From assembly GCF_027744825.2 (NCBI RefSeq), contig NC_071347.1, positions 21,767,001 to 21,831,000 of the forward strand: a stretch of 64,000 bases of DNA. Reading direction: 5' to 3'. Below the pieces are notes generated by a model. It made no database searches and had not been told where the DNA came from. It worked only from the letters and a program-made list of their open reading frames with translations. Shown one piece after another: positions 12,993 to 25,960 of this stretch (within the stretch, counting starts at the first letter, position 1; each line of letters begins with the position of its first letter). The DNA comes from Synchiropus splendidus (taxonomy: Eukaryota; Chordata; Actinopteri; Syngnathiformes; Callionymidae). Position numbers and translations under genes: made by a program.

Positions 12993-13507
12993 ACTAGTGT
13001 TGTAGTCAAGACCAGACCAACCGAAACCAAGGCATTATCAATACTGGAGAGTGTCGAGTCTGAGACGAGATGAAGTCAGTATATATATACAGTCTCAAAC
13101 TGATCCTCAAGTTTTTGTTCCAATGAAACAAGCACACATTGGTCAACCAATCAGGTGTCAGCAGCAACAAACAGTCTGACAATGAACCGACTTCAGACAC
13201 CTTATTGGTTTTTGGGTATCTTCCAAATTAGCTGCAACAAAAACTGACATGCCCTTTTTGTTGGCGCCATCTGGTCCTACGATAAATACCCAAGTAAAAA
13301 ACACAACCAAATTGAACAAAGAGCCAGAATCCTCCTTTTACCAATTATGCCAGTCAGTCTCTACCAGTCTTGAACACAATCCTGAGTATGCCCAGTCGGG
13401 GACAGAGACTGGACAACGTAAAAATGCGTTGGAATCCAAGACCCTTAAGATGTGGTCTTGAGACCGGTCTCGACACCCAGGACCAATCATGAGTATTACA
13501 GCACTAG
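12993..13507. mobile_element. TIR-bearing non-autonomous DNA transposon remnant
   Basis: The left end reads ACTAGTGTTGTAGTCAAGACC and, on the opposite strand, the right end reads TCTAGTGCTGTAATACTC, so the ends are imperfect inverted repeats. Just inside both ends are CAAGACCAGACC / GGTCTTGAGACCGGTCTCG blocks. The element is about 515 bases and its reading frames are not convincing, although a 185-codon open frame on the minus strand starts outside the element and overlaps its right part. This end structure recurs in teleost DNA transposon remnants. Superfamily not determined; no clean target duplication was identified. Confidence 0.5.
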
Positions 13508-16500
13508 AGGGGTTACATACCAAAACACTGGCGGACCATGATTCTGTTGGTAACCTAGCGCTCGATTCTTCATGACAAAACACATAATGGCTGCCGACAT
13601 TGAATATGATGATGTGATGCATAATCAAGCACATACTGATGTGAATCACCACTGTTGTACAGAGTCTCGGGACTGAAAGGTGGATAGTCCAAGCCTCCCC
13701 GACTAAGGGGGAGCAGCTCTCTCGCTGACAGACAGAGGTCCCTGCAGCCCTGTCTGTGCAGTGTGCTCGCTGTGCCTCCAGACAAGCTCCCCTCCTCACG
13801 ATGTTCCCTAAACACACGTCCTTCTCCCACGCGACAGAGTTTATCAGTCGCCGTTGGTGAGCAAGGACCTTTAAGATGTCGATTTCAACTTCCAACTTTA
13901 CGTACTAAAAGTTATTGAGTGTGACATGAAATGGCCAAATTAGGGTCTGATCTGGAGTCAGCACACAATAGTGGATACACCAAGCCAGAAGTGCAGTGGA
14001 ATATGTTAACCTGAGACTGTTTTTAAGCTATGCGCACTTCACAATTTATTCCTCTGAATGAAGACACGTTTGGTAGCACATTCCCCCACATGAGTTCTAA
14101 AAGTTAAATGACTCATATATTTAAAATGAAACTGACTGTATCAGGAGAAAAAGAGGCACCAGCATGTCTCCACCTCAGGACGCCCCGCTCCTGAACCCTG
14201 AAAGTGTTTTCAAGGTGACAAAGATTAAAGCTGAAGTGAAGGGCTTGTATCTCCCCGGCTCTATTTTCCTCCACTTCCAGGTGCCACTTCGCTGACAATG
14301 TTCCGACTCAGTCATATTTTGCCACGTTCACTTCTCTGCTTTTAAAATCCAGTTATTCCGCCGCGTCGTCGCTCTTCCACATCCCTGCCCACAGATGGAG
14401 TCGGCAAGAGTGACGGCATGTCGAGGCGATTCCAAAAGCCTGAGAACCCTTCAGACGCTTTTTCCTCAGTAATAGTCCCAGAAACGGTTGCACTCAAGGT
14501 TTGCCGAGCTCGTCAATAATTCAGCCAGAAGGACAGAAAACACTATGTTCTGTTCGTGCAGTTTGGAGGTTCTCTTGTCTTCTTTTTGTCTTTTCTGCTT
14601 TAAAAGGGAAGTTGTGTTGTCGTGATTTGCCAACATAACACGTCAATACAGACATCAATGTTTAACAACCGTCCCAAACCTCTGTCCGCTTCTTTCTCTC
14701 TCTTATCCTCAACCACATCCATTTTCGCTTGCAGTCCATCAACCCACTGTCTTCTCCAGTCCCTCTTAACTCAATAGTCCTTCACTGCACTACCTTTCCC
14801 TGTCCTTTCTGTCCTCCTCATCTAAACATCCTCAACTCACTCCACAGTCCACAGGTTCGTCCTCCACTTTGTCAACAGTGGTTCATGTCCAGAGTCCTCA
14901 CATCTCTCACGGCCTCAAACACACTCCTCATGTGCCAACAGAGCTCTCCTCCATGTGTCCTCCCCTTCTTGTTTGCCACTCACCACTGTCCTCAGTCCAG
15001 TACTCGGTCGACACCTCTTTGATCTACACAAGCGCAGTCCAGTTCTCTGACCTTCGCTATCCCAGTCCGTGAATTTGTCCTCAGGACAGTCTCTGTCTGG
15101 CACATTCCACTTGCCTGTCTTCGACCTTTATTCAGTCCCTGATAATCCGGACTTGGGGTCATAGTAATTAACTAAATTCAAACAGATCTCTGAAATATTT
15201 GCAGGACTTACAATGATTTAAAACTCACACGGTTTCAGAACTTGCCAATAGGCCAGCAGAATATACCCAGCAAAACTAGTAATGTTGTTGTGAAGCCAAT
15301 CGACTGAATAAACTTAAAAAGGGAAAACAATTAAAATGCCAATGAAATAAAACACAAATAAAATTAAAGCTGAGAAAAGCAAAACTAATAACAGCCTTCA
15401 GCATTGCACGTTGATACATAGGTGTTTCAATGGAGTAACTTTAGGACTTAAACTAGCAACTGACAGGCTCCTCCAGATGCTCGAAGATGCTTCACAGTCC
15501 TAACATCCTTCAAAACACAAGAGTTTTTCTACTCCTCCATGCTGGCTTTACAAAAGTTGCTCTCCGAGTTGAAAAAAAGACCACAGCTGTCCACCATCAC
15601 AACACAAGTTGACAGTAAACAGAGTCTCAGATGGTTGATACTCGGCGGTGTATTTGGGAATCAGCTCCTGAATTATTCATCACAGAGAGGTGAACCATGA
15701 AAAGTTGGGTGCTGCCTGCTCTCTTTCTCACACGCCTGACGTGGATCAACGCGCCGGCTCGTCCTTGACAACACCAGTGGTGGAGCAGAAGAGCCCTCGG
15801 GCAACTGAGCCGCGTCCTCACAGAAGTGCCCTGCAGCTACAGACCGGTAAACATCTTCTCTGAGCACCTCAGGCTTTCAAGGTAATGGTGTTGGAGGAGC
15901 GACGGGTCACGTGACTCCGAGATGACGCTCATGAAAGTCGTGGTAATAAGCAGATGGAGGTTATTAATTTCATGATAAATTAAAAGCTAAGCAGGGTCTG
16001 TGATAAAGAACTGATGTACTTCGATGGGAAAATTCAGCTCACACTGTAGCAGAATCACTCCAATATTCAGAGTTTGGGCTCTTAATGGTAAAGTACTAAT
16101 GATACTGCAACTTCAATATATTTCTCTTGAGCGCTTTTCTATCTTTCAAAACAAGTAGTACTGTTTGCTACTGACTAACACAGAGCTAGTCCAGCCCAAT
16201 ATTACTTACTCTGAACACTCAAGAAACTTCAATGAAGGTACACACTAGATTTTCGATGTTACTGCCATTGAATGTGAACATAAATAGCAGCTGGCTTTCT
16301 ACCAACATATGTTATTAATTACTGAAGTAAACATATTTACAGATTATGAAGAATTGTCAATCATTAATGTCACTTATTTATTTAGTTCTGTATTTCTGTA
16401 TTTCCACATTTCTGTCTCCTCTTGGTTGGAGAAAAAGTAAATGTGGACAATCCTAACACCACTGCACAATAATACAACAAATATATACTGTAAATAAAAA

Positions 16501-18181
16501 TATATATGATAAAAATGCATGCAAAAATTAGGAAAATATTTATAAATAAATTATATTTTTATGTAATTGCGCATGTATTCATTAATGTATTTATTTCATT
16601 ATTTATTAGTTTATTTTAGCATTTATCAAATAATTTATTTATTCCTCATCATGCTATTTTTTTGGCCGCCATATGAAGGTGACTCTACAGTCCTGGACAA
16701 ACTTGACTATCACTTGTGGCACAGGCGTCTTGGAGTCATGTGGCAGCCAAGGTCAACATCCTCTTGCGCCCCACGACCTGCTAGTTTAATCTCCTGTTCA
16801 CAAGTGCGTTAACCGCGATAACAACTTTGTCAGCCGCAGGACGTATTTTTCTGAAATTGAACTCAAAGCTCTCAGGCATGTCTCCACAACCGCAGACGAC
16901 GACTCCCATGACTCTTTGACAATTTAATCTGAGACGAGGGAAACGCGCGAGCGGAGGCAGCGAGAAGGCGGGAGGCTGGATTTAGCCGCGGGGCAGCAGA
17001 CAGAGCTAAATGAGAAGCTCTGAAGATGTTAGCGGGGTGGAAAACTTTCCCACTTCAGGTAGACAGGTCTCCTAGTGGAATTCATGTTTGCGATTTGTCA
17101 CATTAGCATCAACGGCGGCGCCTTTAGCGCCACATGGTCGCGATATGAAGCCACTTATACCCTTTGCTTGTTTCCTTTTAAATCGCCTGTGACTTCACAC
17201 TATTATGGACTTCCCTGCTGAGCACTGCAGGAGTTCTGGGCCCCTTTAAAGGATACGATGGGCCCCTATGAATCACACAGACGCTAGACTTGGACGCTAC
17301 ATGAATTAGCAACCTCCAGGAAAATAGCATTGTTGCATAAATGGCTTAATTTGACAAATATATTTATGTATCAACACAAATTATATATTTATGCATCAAC
17401 AGAAATTATATATTTAGCATCAACACAAATATGATGTCACTGCCAAGCCTGACGTGTTATGTCTTGTCATGTGGCGATTAACGTTCTGCGCTGAGGTGAA
17501 GGAGCTGAACATGAGGTGAACCACGGCGCCGCCTGCGACCCGCCACATTATTATTCACAGAGAAACAGCCAGCACTTAAGGAAGAGCACTTCAGTCCGGG
17601 ACGTGACAACGTGTCAAGTCCTCGCCGCGCACCAAGATGACAACTTTATGAGGCCGCACTCATCTTCCCAAAGCCTCTCCCGGGAAATTGACAGCAGAAA
17701 GTGGCGAGGAAATCCTCCCGCAGCGTTTTAATGCAGCTCAGACAAACACGAGGGGGGATTTTAAATTGGTGAGTGACATCAGCGACTCGGCTAACTGTTG
17801 GATCGCGTGACGGTCTGAGGAGTGGGGGGCTAGGGGAGCCCTTCCATGCAAATGCTGACAGCGGCAAATTCAGCCGAGCAAAAACAATACAGGACCTGGA
17901 GTGTGAGTCGGTAAACACACGCTGGGTTCAATCGGCACACACACACACATCGTAATTGTTATGCTCTGCTAGCTCATTGGAAGAGACAAGTTCATGCACC
18001 AGCAGCCAAATTAAATCCCTTTGCATTTGTGTGTATGTGTGTGTGTAGAAATACAAGGTCAAACTCAGAGGCTTGTTTGTGTACCTGTGAATATGCAATA
18101 TTTATTGATTGCTCAGTTTCCAGGGGCTTCAATTGTTGCATGCATTTCAGAGGGTTTCAGAAGAGCTGCCATTGTTCTTCA
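13508..18181. other. Gene-free stretch
   Basis: No exon is supported on either strand. Between about 14590 and 15130 the plus strand is pyrimidine-rich (TCC/CTC). Around 16370-16640 it is AT-rich. At 17350-17430 there are three imperfect copies of an AAATTATATATTTA(TG)CATCAACA unit. None of these has a known function. Confidence 0.4.
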
Positions 18182-18373
18182 CTAATATATCCACCGGGGG
18201 GGGGCAACCCAGGGTCAAAGGTTCATGACAACGTCAAACTCCAAAACCAACATGGCGACAGTGGAAGTATTGCTCATGTAGCTCTTGCACCAAAGAGAAA
18301 AATGGAGGCAAATATATCACTAGAGGGCAGAGAAGTAACAGCAGATAGTAACAGCAACACTGCCCCCTACGGC
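18182..18373 (+). repeat. Dispersed repeat family X, copy B
   Basis: This matches copy A (7535-7770, minus strand) through the same ordered blocks. It differs by a G-run (nine G in a row from about 18196) where copy A has CCACCAGAGGG, and by a TCACTAGAGGGCAG segment at 18317-18330 that copy A lacks. That segment is a 13/14 match to the CTCF core. Confidence 0.7.
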
Positions 18374-21262
18374 ACCACTTGCCCCGTATCCATAGCCTCT
18401 AAAGCAGTGATTTCAAACTCAACATACAGGCTCTGTTGGAGGTGGAGACGTCCTGTATTCTCCCCAAAATCATCCAAGCTAACGTCACCAATCAGATGAC
18501 TAACATTTCTGATCAGCTTTAGCTTTAGCTTGGCTGGATTACCAATACAACAATTGTTTAAAAAATGTGCCAGACTTCAACACTGTCAAGAGGGGCAAGT
18601 TAAGTACGCTGTGACCAGAACCTGCACCCCAAGTTCGAGATGGAAACAGGCGAAAATGAAAAATTTGAATTGTTTTAAATGTTGAGTCGGGGTTTTAATC
18701 TCAGTGATACTATTTCAAGATTGATTTTCAGACCTGACATTATAAAAAAAGAGGAATATGTTTTCATGTTTTATTGAATTGATTTTTTTAATTAGTGTTG
18801 AATTTAACTGAAACACTCAAGGTTTCCTCTGTACGGCAATTTTCTAATCAAATCTTCTGGTGATGAAGGATTTAAATCTTATTTTCTTTGAAGATCTGGT
18901 TTATGGCTTCAGTTTCTTCTTTTGTCATCAGAGATATTATGAGTTAAACTTTTCTATTTTCTAATGTCGTGCTTTAAGGTCGTCCTTTTTATTCTCGTCT
19001 TCATGACAGAGGAGCAATGTTAAGGTTATTCTTCATCCTTTAAGTATTCAGTGTATGCCTTCATTTTACAGACTTTTCTTTATGCAAAGTTAGTAGTCGT
19101 ATAAGCAGTAGAATGCTTAGATCTGAAAATACTCAAAAGTTGAGAGTTTGATTTCATTTGATCAAAGTTTTTAATAAAAACATGTTAGTTCTTCTGATCT
19201 AAGATATTGCTTTTGTTTCATTCAATTCATTAAAAATGTTCATAATGCATTTTAAATGTCGTGTATGAGATTTAAAAAAAAATCAAATAAAGTAATGTAA
19301 CTCATTATAATAGCAGAGGTCGTGAGAACAGTAGCAATAAGAAAATCAAATTTCAAGTTTCATGTTACAAGCCAGGATCTGGGGAGGAGGTGGGTTGTAA
19401 GCTGACAGGTTGCTGGGTGAGTCTGGGCCCAGCAGGAACCAGCATGGACGACAGTCAACAGTGAGCAACCTGCTGTTGAGCTGGCTCGTCTCAAGCCACA
19501 GACCCAAACCATCACATATATTCCAGACTCGACAGCAGGAGTTAAGAAGATTCACTTCTTATAGTTCATTTTGAATTCCATCCTGCAGACAAACCTCATG
19601 GTCATAATCCCTGATGCTTTTCAAATCCTCTTTATCCGTCGCCTTTTCGGGGGGAAAGCTTGACGGACTGGCTTTTATGCAAGTTGACTGATGCGCTGAA
19701 TCAGTCTCCTGTCACTGCTCCGTCACTGCGCAGATTTCATTTGACTTGTTGACTCACAGGCGGGTCAGAGGTCAAGAGAGAGACGTCATGAACAATAAAT
19801 AAGATGCGGGAAATGTCCGCGGTGGTCGAAGTGATTGATAGTTATTCACTGGTTTTAATTGCGATTAAGTGCGTTGAACCCAGTTGGATTCAGTCAGGCA
19901 GGTGCTCACAACGTCCCGTTTGCTGTCGACACCTAGGTCATGTGCGGCGGTTAAAACCTCACACATCCTCACTGGACTTTAATATTTAAACATCTCTGTC
20001 TCAGAAAACGAGCTGCTGCGGTGTGAAAAGATGAGCACACAGAAATCTCATTTGGATCTGAGGAAGGTGACACTCCCTCACCTCCGAGAACCGGTTTCAG
20101 GCTTTCACACCTCGACTTGTCTGTGATCAAGAAGGATTCTGGGAGCTGAAGTCGTCAGCAGGAACAGGGAGAGATGAGGATTGTTAAGGGAAAACGGCTT
20201 TGTTATGATGAAGAATTTACGATACCGGTTCACTCATCAATACTTCATCAAAGCTGAGTCAAAAAAGAACATTAATAATCCGTCCTTGTTCCAACATTTG
20301 TGTGAGGTTGGGTTGCAGGTGCAGCAGTCAAAGTACAGAGGCCTAGACTTCTTTCTCCTGAGGTTCTGCTTTGAGTCTGAGTCTGGATGACTGAGCTGAG
20401 AGAGTCCAGAGGGGCTGACCACAGGTGAGCAGGGAAATCCACTAGTCAGGGGAGCTCGTTGTCTGTTGGATCAGCTCTTTCTCCAGCTCTCTTGACTGGG
20501 AGACTCAATGTAGAGCAATCAGACAAGTCAGTTGCTCACCATGTTCAGGGGAGGAGGCTTCAGGACAGACCCAGCTGGCACCACAGAGATCGCATCTCTG
20601 AGAACACCTGACTATTCTCCCATAAAATCTGGGCATCTTCACTTCAGCTGCTGCCCCCACAACCTGACCTCAACTAAAAAGTCTGTCTGTTTTTTTTTAT
20701 TTACAAAAAACAGGATCATATCCCAGATAACTTCATTTTAATCATGGCTGATGTGATGATGATGAGGCGGAGGAGGTTGTAGGACTCCAGGAGCAGCACA
20801 GGGCTGCACCGCTCGCGACACACATCACATCTGCAGCTGCATCTTTGATGACACACCGCTTACGCAACACCGTGAATCAAGACAAACAGAGCACATGTAT
20901 CTCCTCGGCTGATCGTCAACTTGACTGGAGTCATTCCGGCGAAGATCTGGACACGCCGCGTGTGCAGCGTGCAGATGCCGGACGACATTAAAGTGACTTC
21001 TCCATCATATTAATAACAGTCGTGCGCTGCTGTGCGAGATGTTTGTGGCGCCGTTGCTTCTTCCTCGGGCTGCTGAGGCCAGCGAGCCGCACAGCGGTTG
21101 GATTCCATTTATTTTGTCACAATATGTTTGTCGGATTTGTTTGTTCCCCAGGTGTGTGAAAACAGGCTTCCTCAGTTTGGACTTCAGTTCTTCGCCTGAA
21201 ATTGTACTATTAAATTCTATTAGACAAATGTATTTCAACATATAACATTAAAACCAACACAT
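18374..21262. other. Gene-free stretch
   Basis: No exon is supported. The part from about 18650 to 19340 is AT-rich. A short dispersed-repeat tail lies near 20640-20680 (GCTGCTGCCCCCACAACCTG and onward). Confidence 0.4.
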
Positions 21263-21266
21263 TTAA

Positions 21267-22052
21267 AGGTGGGGTAGGTGTTTTTCTATTCAAAAGTCCA
21301 AACCCTTTGTGAGAGTAGGACGGGTCAATATCAGTTTTTACAGTTCTGTATGCTCAACATGTAACGATGTGAGCGGTTTCACACTGTGGGTTCTGTCTCG
21401 GGTGGTGGAGTCCGATTCGCACCCCTCCAGTGCAGCCTCGCACCTCTGCGTCTCAGGCATGTGCTTTTTTTTCTCCCTAGCGGGCGGTGCTGTGCGCAAA
21501 ATAGCTGGTTTGTGACCCACGATGAAGTCATCATCAGTTACTACCATCGGCTTGACCACCTTATTTCTTTTTTTTGTAATATTTTATTTTACATTTTACA
21601 TAATAGAAAACACAAATCACATTGCAGTATATAATTCACTCGAGTGTGGTCTCTAGTATACGTTTATATAACTGACAAACCACAAATTATAATACACATC
21701 TGTATATATATACCACAGGACAACAATGAAAACATGAAAAACAAAAAACAAAGACAAAAACAACCACCAAAAAAATAAATAAATAAATAAAATAAAAAAA
21801 GTTGCTGCACTTTAGATTAAGTGATCTATTTATTCTTTGAACCACCTTATTTCTCAGTCACTTGTTAGCAATACGAGTCGTCGTCAACTCAGATATGAAC
21901 TGATGACGGACCTCTGCCATGGCTGGAAGAGAATGTGGCGTTTCACAGCCAAAACTAAACATGAAAGAGTCTTATCATGTCGTCCCACCCCCAAAGAGGA
22001 TTGCAGGATAAACAGTAAAAGAGGCTCTACTGGGAAATCCCACACCGCACCT
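21267..22052. mobile_element. TTAA-flanked non-autonomous DNA transposon (piggyBac-like)
   Basis: The sequence TTAA lies at 21263-21266 and again at 22053-22056. The ends between them are inverted: the left is AGGTGGGGTAGGTG and the right, read on the minus strand, is AGGTGCGGTGTGGG. A TTAA target duplication is the hallmark of piggyBac-type elements, and the lack of a transposase frame makes this a MITE. It has been interrupted by a later retroposon insertion at 21569-21840; without it the element is about 500 bases. Superfamily assignment rests only on TTAA and short inverted ends. Confidence 0.55.
21569..21840 (-). mobile_element. Retroposon insertion with 14-base target duplication
   Basis: The 14-base sequence ACCACCTTATTTCT occurs at 21555-21568 and exactly again at 21841-21854. 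The 272 bases between begin with a T-run on the plus strand and are strongly AT-rich, as expected for a poly(A)-ended retroposon inserted in minus orientation by LINE machinery. No coding frame remains. It sits inside the TTAA-flanked element, so it inserted later. Confidence 0.7.
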
Positions 22053-22056
22053 TTAA

Positions 22057-24690
22057 GTGTTATGGGAAAGGTGGAGAGACATCGCACCCCCTCCCTTTCA
22101 TCCGACTCTCCAGGGCCCAGCATTGTTCAGTGAAAGCCATCATGTTCCACACTGCAAGAGCGAAGACCTTCACAAATTAACTCGGTGATGGACTCGCTGA
22201 TACGCTCTGCCCTCGGAGGAAACTCGGCTTTTAACAATGTGGCTGTGCAAATCTGTGTTCACAAGACGCCACAAGAGGTGATGAAAGTGGGCCCAGACTT
22301 CATGGGCAAAGAGGTGCCAATCCCAGCTACTGGGGGCGCGAGGCAGCGGACGTCCTGGGTGGGTTGAAGCAACAAGCAGCGCTAACCACTGCATCCATCA
22401 AATTAGCAATTGACTGTCCCATTATTCTGGAAGCACAAGAACGCATCTCTAAAAATGCTTTTTCTCACCGCGTCGGACAAGTGATGTGAGGACTATTGCG
22501 CTTTTAATTAAATCTCAGCTCTTTGAAAACCTACACGGCGATGTCATCAGGTGACAAGGACAGTGCAAACTACAAGTCTCGTATATCTGGATCATTGAAA
22601 CATTTGCATCAGTGTTCCCTCATTCCAGATTCAACACATCTGTCTGCGGCGCTCCGGCTGGAGAAGTGCTAATAAAATCCGCGCAGCGATACAGAGGGAG
22701 AATGTAAATTCAGCCTCGGGACTTGTTGGCATGGCGCTGCCCTCTGAGAGGCTCACAGCCAGAGCCAGATTACATTAGATTAGAGGAGGAAAAGATTATT
22801 TTTTTAAGGACCTGATGGTTTTATGAGTTGAGTCACTGAGGCTGAGAGTAAAACGCTGCGACAGATTTATAGACAGGATAGACTATTAATATCGCTAACT
22901 AGAGCAGTGATGTGGCTCGACCTTACTCAGCTGCTAACAACTTTCCCGGCATGTAGACGACTTGTTTCATTGCCTTCTCGACTCCCAAAAAATCAAAGCC
23001 ACAGTTGTGGTTTCGCTTCAGGACTTAGGGATGTCTGAGTGGAGCGAATGACTTAATAAAGTTAAAGCGACTAATTCTGGAAGATTCTGACGGCAGCTCT
23101 GATCTGTTTCCGGAGAACACTTCTGGAGGCCAGGAAATGGGTCAGTGACGCGTAGTTTAAAATGTGTCATTCGCTGTCATTCATTTTTACGGAGCTGCCC
23201 CTCACACACCCATCAATGTGTGTGTGTGTGTGTGTGTTGCCGCTCACAATACATCAACTGAATGTCCAGCTCCTGACACGTGTTGCTGAGAGACGGGGAC
23301 ATGATGAAACCGACGGGTCACGGACCCCATCAACACAACAACACAAACATGGCATGACCCCACACCTGAACCCTGGGTGTTACATTGAGTTGCTTCAGCT
23401 GCGCTTCGTTTTACAACAAAAAACTGTAGCACGATAAAAAATATATATTCTCACTCACAGAGAAATAAAATCATCCGACAACACAAAGCCAACTGACCAC
23501 CATACTTTCATGGAACGTGGGAGGAAACCAGAGTAGCCGGGGAAAACAACAAGAAACACACAACCTCCACACATAAAGACCAACACCGTACTGCTTCAGA
23601 AGGATTCATACGGACGAAAATGAATGTATTTTACAGCAAGTCAATAGACTGACAACAGGCCTGCTCCAGATAACACACTTTCAAGTGATCAAGTGAATCG
23701 ATCAATTTTTCCAAATGCCAGGTTACCTGAATCTCATGTATCCGTGCAGAACATCCAAGCAACATGTCGAAAACATCGATACACTCACATATTCTAAGTG
23801 CACTACATCGATATTTAAGAACTGAGCGCTCAGATATCCTCGTGTTTTTGAGTTGTACTAAGGCTCCCCTGACAAACACACACAGCAAATCTACTTCCTC
23901 TTCTGCTCCTTGTAATAAACAACAGATCTTGCCAGAGCTCAAGTCTGGATTAAAATCAGTGTAATTCGCAGTACTCAAATAGCAGCAGAGACAAGAGTCA
24001 AATACTCATAGTGGAGCTCAGTAACAGCATGCTAACGTTTACAGTTAGCATGCTGCCAGACTTGTGTTGCTATTTGTCACACAATTGACAAGAATGTGTT
24101 GAATGTCGGAGACAATATAATGTCACAATATATTACTGTCACTCCTGTATCGTGATACTATCATATTGCTAGCCAATACACGACACTAGTACACAAACAA
24201 TCACACACTATTTATACTCACGATACATTCAAGACACGACATTTACCACCGTCAAAAAGTAAGCATTCACCTGCACTCTTGGTAAATGTTTTAGTGACTG
24301 AGTCCATTGCAAGTACTTTTTATTTAAACTTAAAAATAAGGTATTTTTAAAACACATTTGAGTGTTTTAGCTCGTCGCCTGTATATCGACGCTGACCTCC
24401 AACTTCCTGTCCGGAACGAGACTGATCCCGCTTTTCTCAGTTACTTTTATAGAAATAATCATCTCTAGTAATAGAGGAATGTCTAATTTTAATAGAGCAG
24501 GAAAATAAAAGCTACTAGTTCGCTAACAGACACGACTGTGTGTGAATATCTGATGACTGACTTCATTTCTTTCCCATTTCTGGTGTTAATAAGTTGCACT
24601 CTCTCAGTGTTTGGCTTCACAGCAGCCCCTGAGTTCCTACTGAACAAGTGCCGAGCGAGTGTTGTTGATGCCAGCGCGTTAGTCTCTGAC
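22057..24690. other. Gene-free part of galnt18 intron 1
   Basis: This is directly downstream of the galnt18 exon 1 donor on the minus strand. No exon was found. It holds a (GT)n tract at about 23216-23236, a minus-oriented partial SINE-associated repeat near 23510-23580 and a fragment of the TATCG repeat at 24100-24190. An inverted pair of the 10-base AGCATGCTAA motif lies near 24028-24056. Confidence 0.5.
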
Positions 24691-24922
24691 CTCTGATGTG
24701 CTCGTTGACGACGCTCTCCAGCTTCTCCAGCCTCTCCAGGATGCCCACGCTGTCCTCCTCCAACTTTCGGTCCTCGGCAGCTCCGCTCTCCGCAACTTTG
24801 GCTCCGCTGTTGGCCACGTAGTTGGTGATCCAGCCCACGTAGAGCAGGCACACGATGTTGGTCAAGCCGCTCAGGATCACGCACGTCGACACCAAAGTTT
24901 TAGTTCTTCGTGTGCACAGCAT
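24691..24922 (-). CDS. galnt18: galnt18, first coding exon (polypeptide GalNAc-transferase-like 18)
   Basis: This exon encodes the cytoplasmic tail, signal anchor and start of the stem of GALNT18, a Golgi type II membrane protein of the UDP-GalNAc:polypeptide N-acetylgalactosaminyltransferase family. The start is the ATG at 24922. Residues 2-9 (LCTRRTKT) and the hydrophobic run from about 10 to 31 (STCVILSGLTNIVCLLYVGW is the core) nearly match the vertebrate GALNT18 N-terminus as I know it. The RKLEED and ERLEKLESVVNEHI motifs that follow also match family members (coiled stem). The exon is 232 bases (77 codons plus one base) and ends AGAG|GTCAGA, a good donor. Exon 2, with the start of the catalytic domain, was not found, so intron 1 exceeds 24 kb. 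Teleosts have a and b copies; I cannot tell which this is. Pairing with ripor1 is divergent, 20 kb apart. Confidence 0.9.
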
Positions 24923-25340
24923 CGCGACATCCCTCCGTGTTGGCAGCAGGTGACGACTGTAGGCGGCGCTGCGGAGTCAGTCCCCCGCTGGTGTCCGCTC
25001 GAACATGGCTAGTTTGGGGGAATAAATCCGGAGTAGTGCGGCATTTCTCACGGAGTGATGGAGGAGAGGCTGAGCAGCCAGTGCACGGCTGTCAGAGGAT
25101 GAAGCCTCCGCCGCCGCCGCCTCCTCCTCCATCCTCTCAGACTGACCAATCGGAGTGGAGGGGGCGGGGATTCATCCGCACACCAGGAGCTCGGAGGGGG
25201 CGGGGCTTACCTGCGTCCATCATTTCATATTCATTAACCTCCATTCCGTTTAATTTGCAGCCGCAGGTGGAACGACCCGGCATCTGCTGCACAGAGGGCG
25301 TCCTGCGCGGCTGGCTGCTGATCAAGTCAGAAAGTTTTCA
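24923..25340 (-). promoter_or_regulatory. GC/CpG-rich 5' region of galnt18
   Basis: The 400 bases upstream of the galnt18 ATG are clearly richer in G, C and CpG than the flanks and include a (CCG)n/(CCT)n tract at 25109-25132 and GGGGGCGGGG boxes (SP/KLF-type) near 25160 and 25197. No TATA box stands out. A CpG-island promoter is the natural reading. The exact transcription start is not visible. Confidence 0.55.
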
Positions 25341-25379
25341 CCTGAACTTCCCGGTGTCAGTGAGACTTTTACTCTTTCC

Positions 25380-25960
25380 ACTGATTTCTGCTGCTGTTAC
25401 TGCTACTTCCAAGGCTAGAACTATTTTTACTACTACAACTACTGATACTTCTACTACCACTATTCCTGTCACCAACTGCTGCTTCTACTCCTAGCTACTG
25501 CTTTGACTACAACTTCTATTTCTTCACTGACACTACTACTGTTAGTTCTGTGAGTACTGTTAGTAGTACTATTCCTTCTATGGATCCTTCTGCTACTGGT
25601 ATTGCTTATTCTACTGCGACTACTACTGTACATGTACCACCTCTAATGTCTGTACTCCTAGCTAGCTATACTAACTAGTATACTACTATTTCTAAGGCTA
25701 TGACTGCTACACTTTTTTCTACTTCTGGTTTTTCCTCCACTATCACAACCATTAATGATACTTTATACTGTTATACTCTTTCATGCATGGCTACTACGAC
25801 ACAAACCGATGTTTTCACAGTCATACTTCAACTACTTCAATGATTACTTCTGTAGATTTCTGGTCTATAAGTGCAGGTGTGTACTGTGTTTCATATTTGA
25901 GTATTACCATTTCTATTTGTGTTTCTTATGGCGTCAGTTCTACAATGACTTCTGCCGCCG
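25380..25960. repeat. Degenerate ACT trinucleotide tract 1
   Basis: The plus strand is dominated by imperfect ACT/TACT triplets (for example TTTTTACTACTACAACTACT near 25421) over more than 500 bases. It looks like an old, decayed trinucleotide array. Open frames through it are serine/threonine-rich by-products of the repeat and not evidence of a gene. Confidence 0.7.

Noticed and set aside
13338..13895. 185-codon open frame on the minus strand
   Set aside because: It runs across the border of a TIR-bearing repeat, so half of it is transposon remnant; no transposase motif is seen.
1..24600. Search for galnt18 exon 2 on the minus strand
   Set aside because: I looked for the conserved YGYNAYLSDRLPLDR block of the family and for good splice sites. 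None was found, so exon 2 is taken to lie outside the window.
24910..25494. 194-codon plus-strand frame opposite galnt18 exon 1
   Set aside because: It is made of the complement of the CpG-rich promoter, a CCG/CCT tract (proline run) and the ACT repeat (threonine run). Composition explains it.
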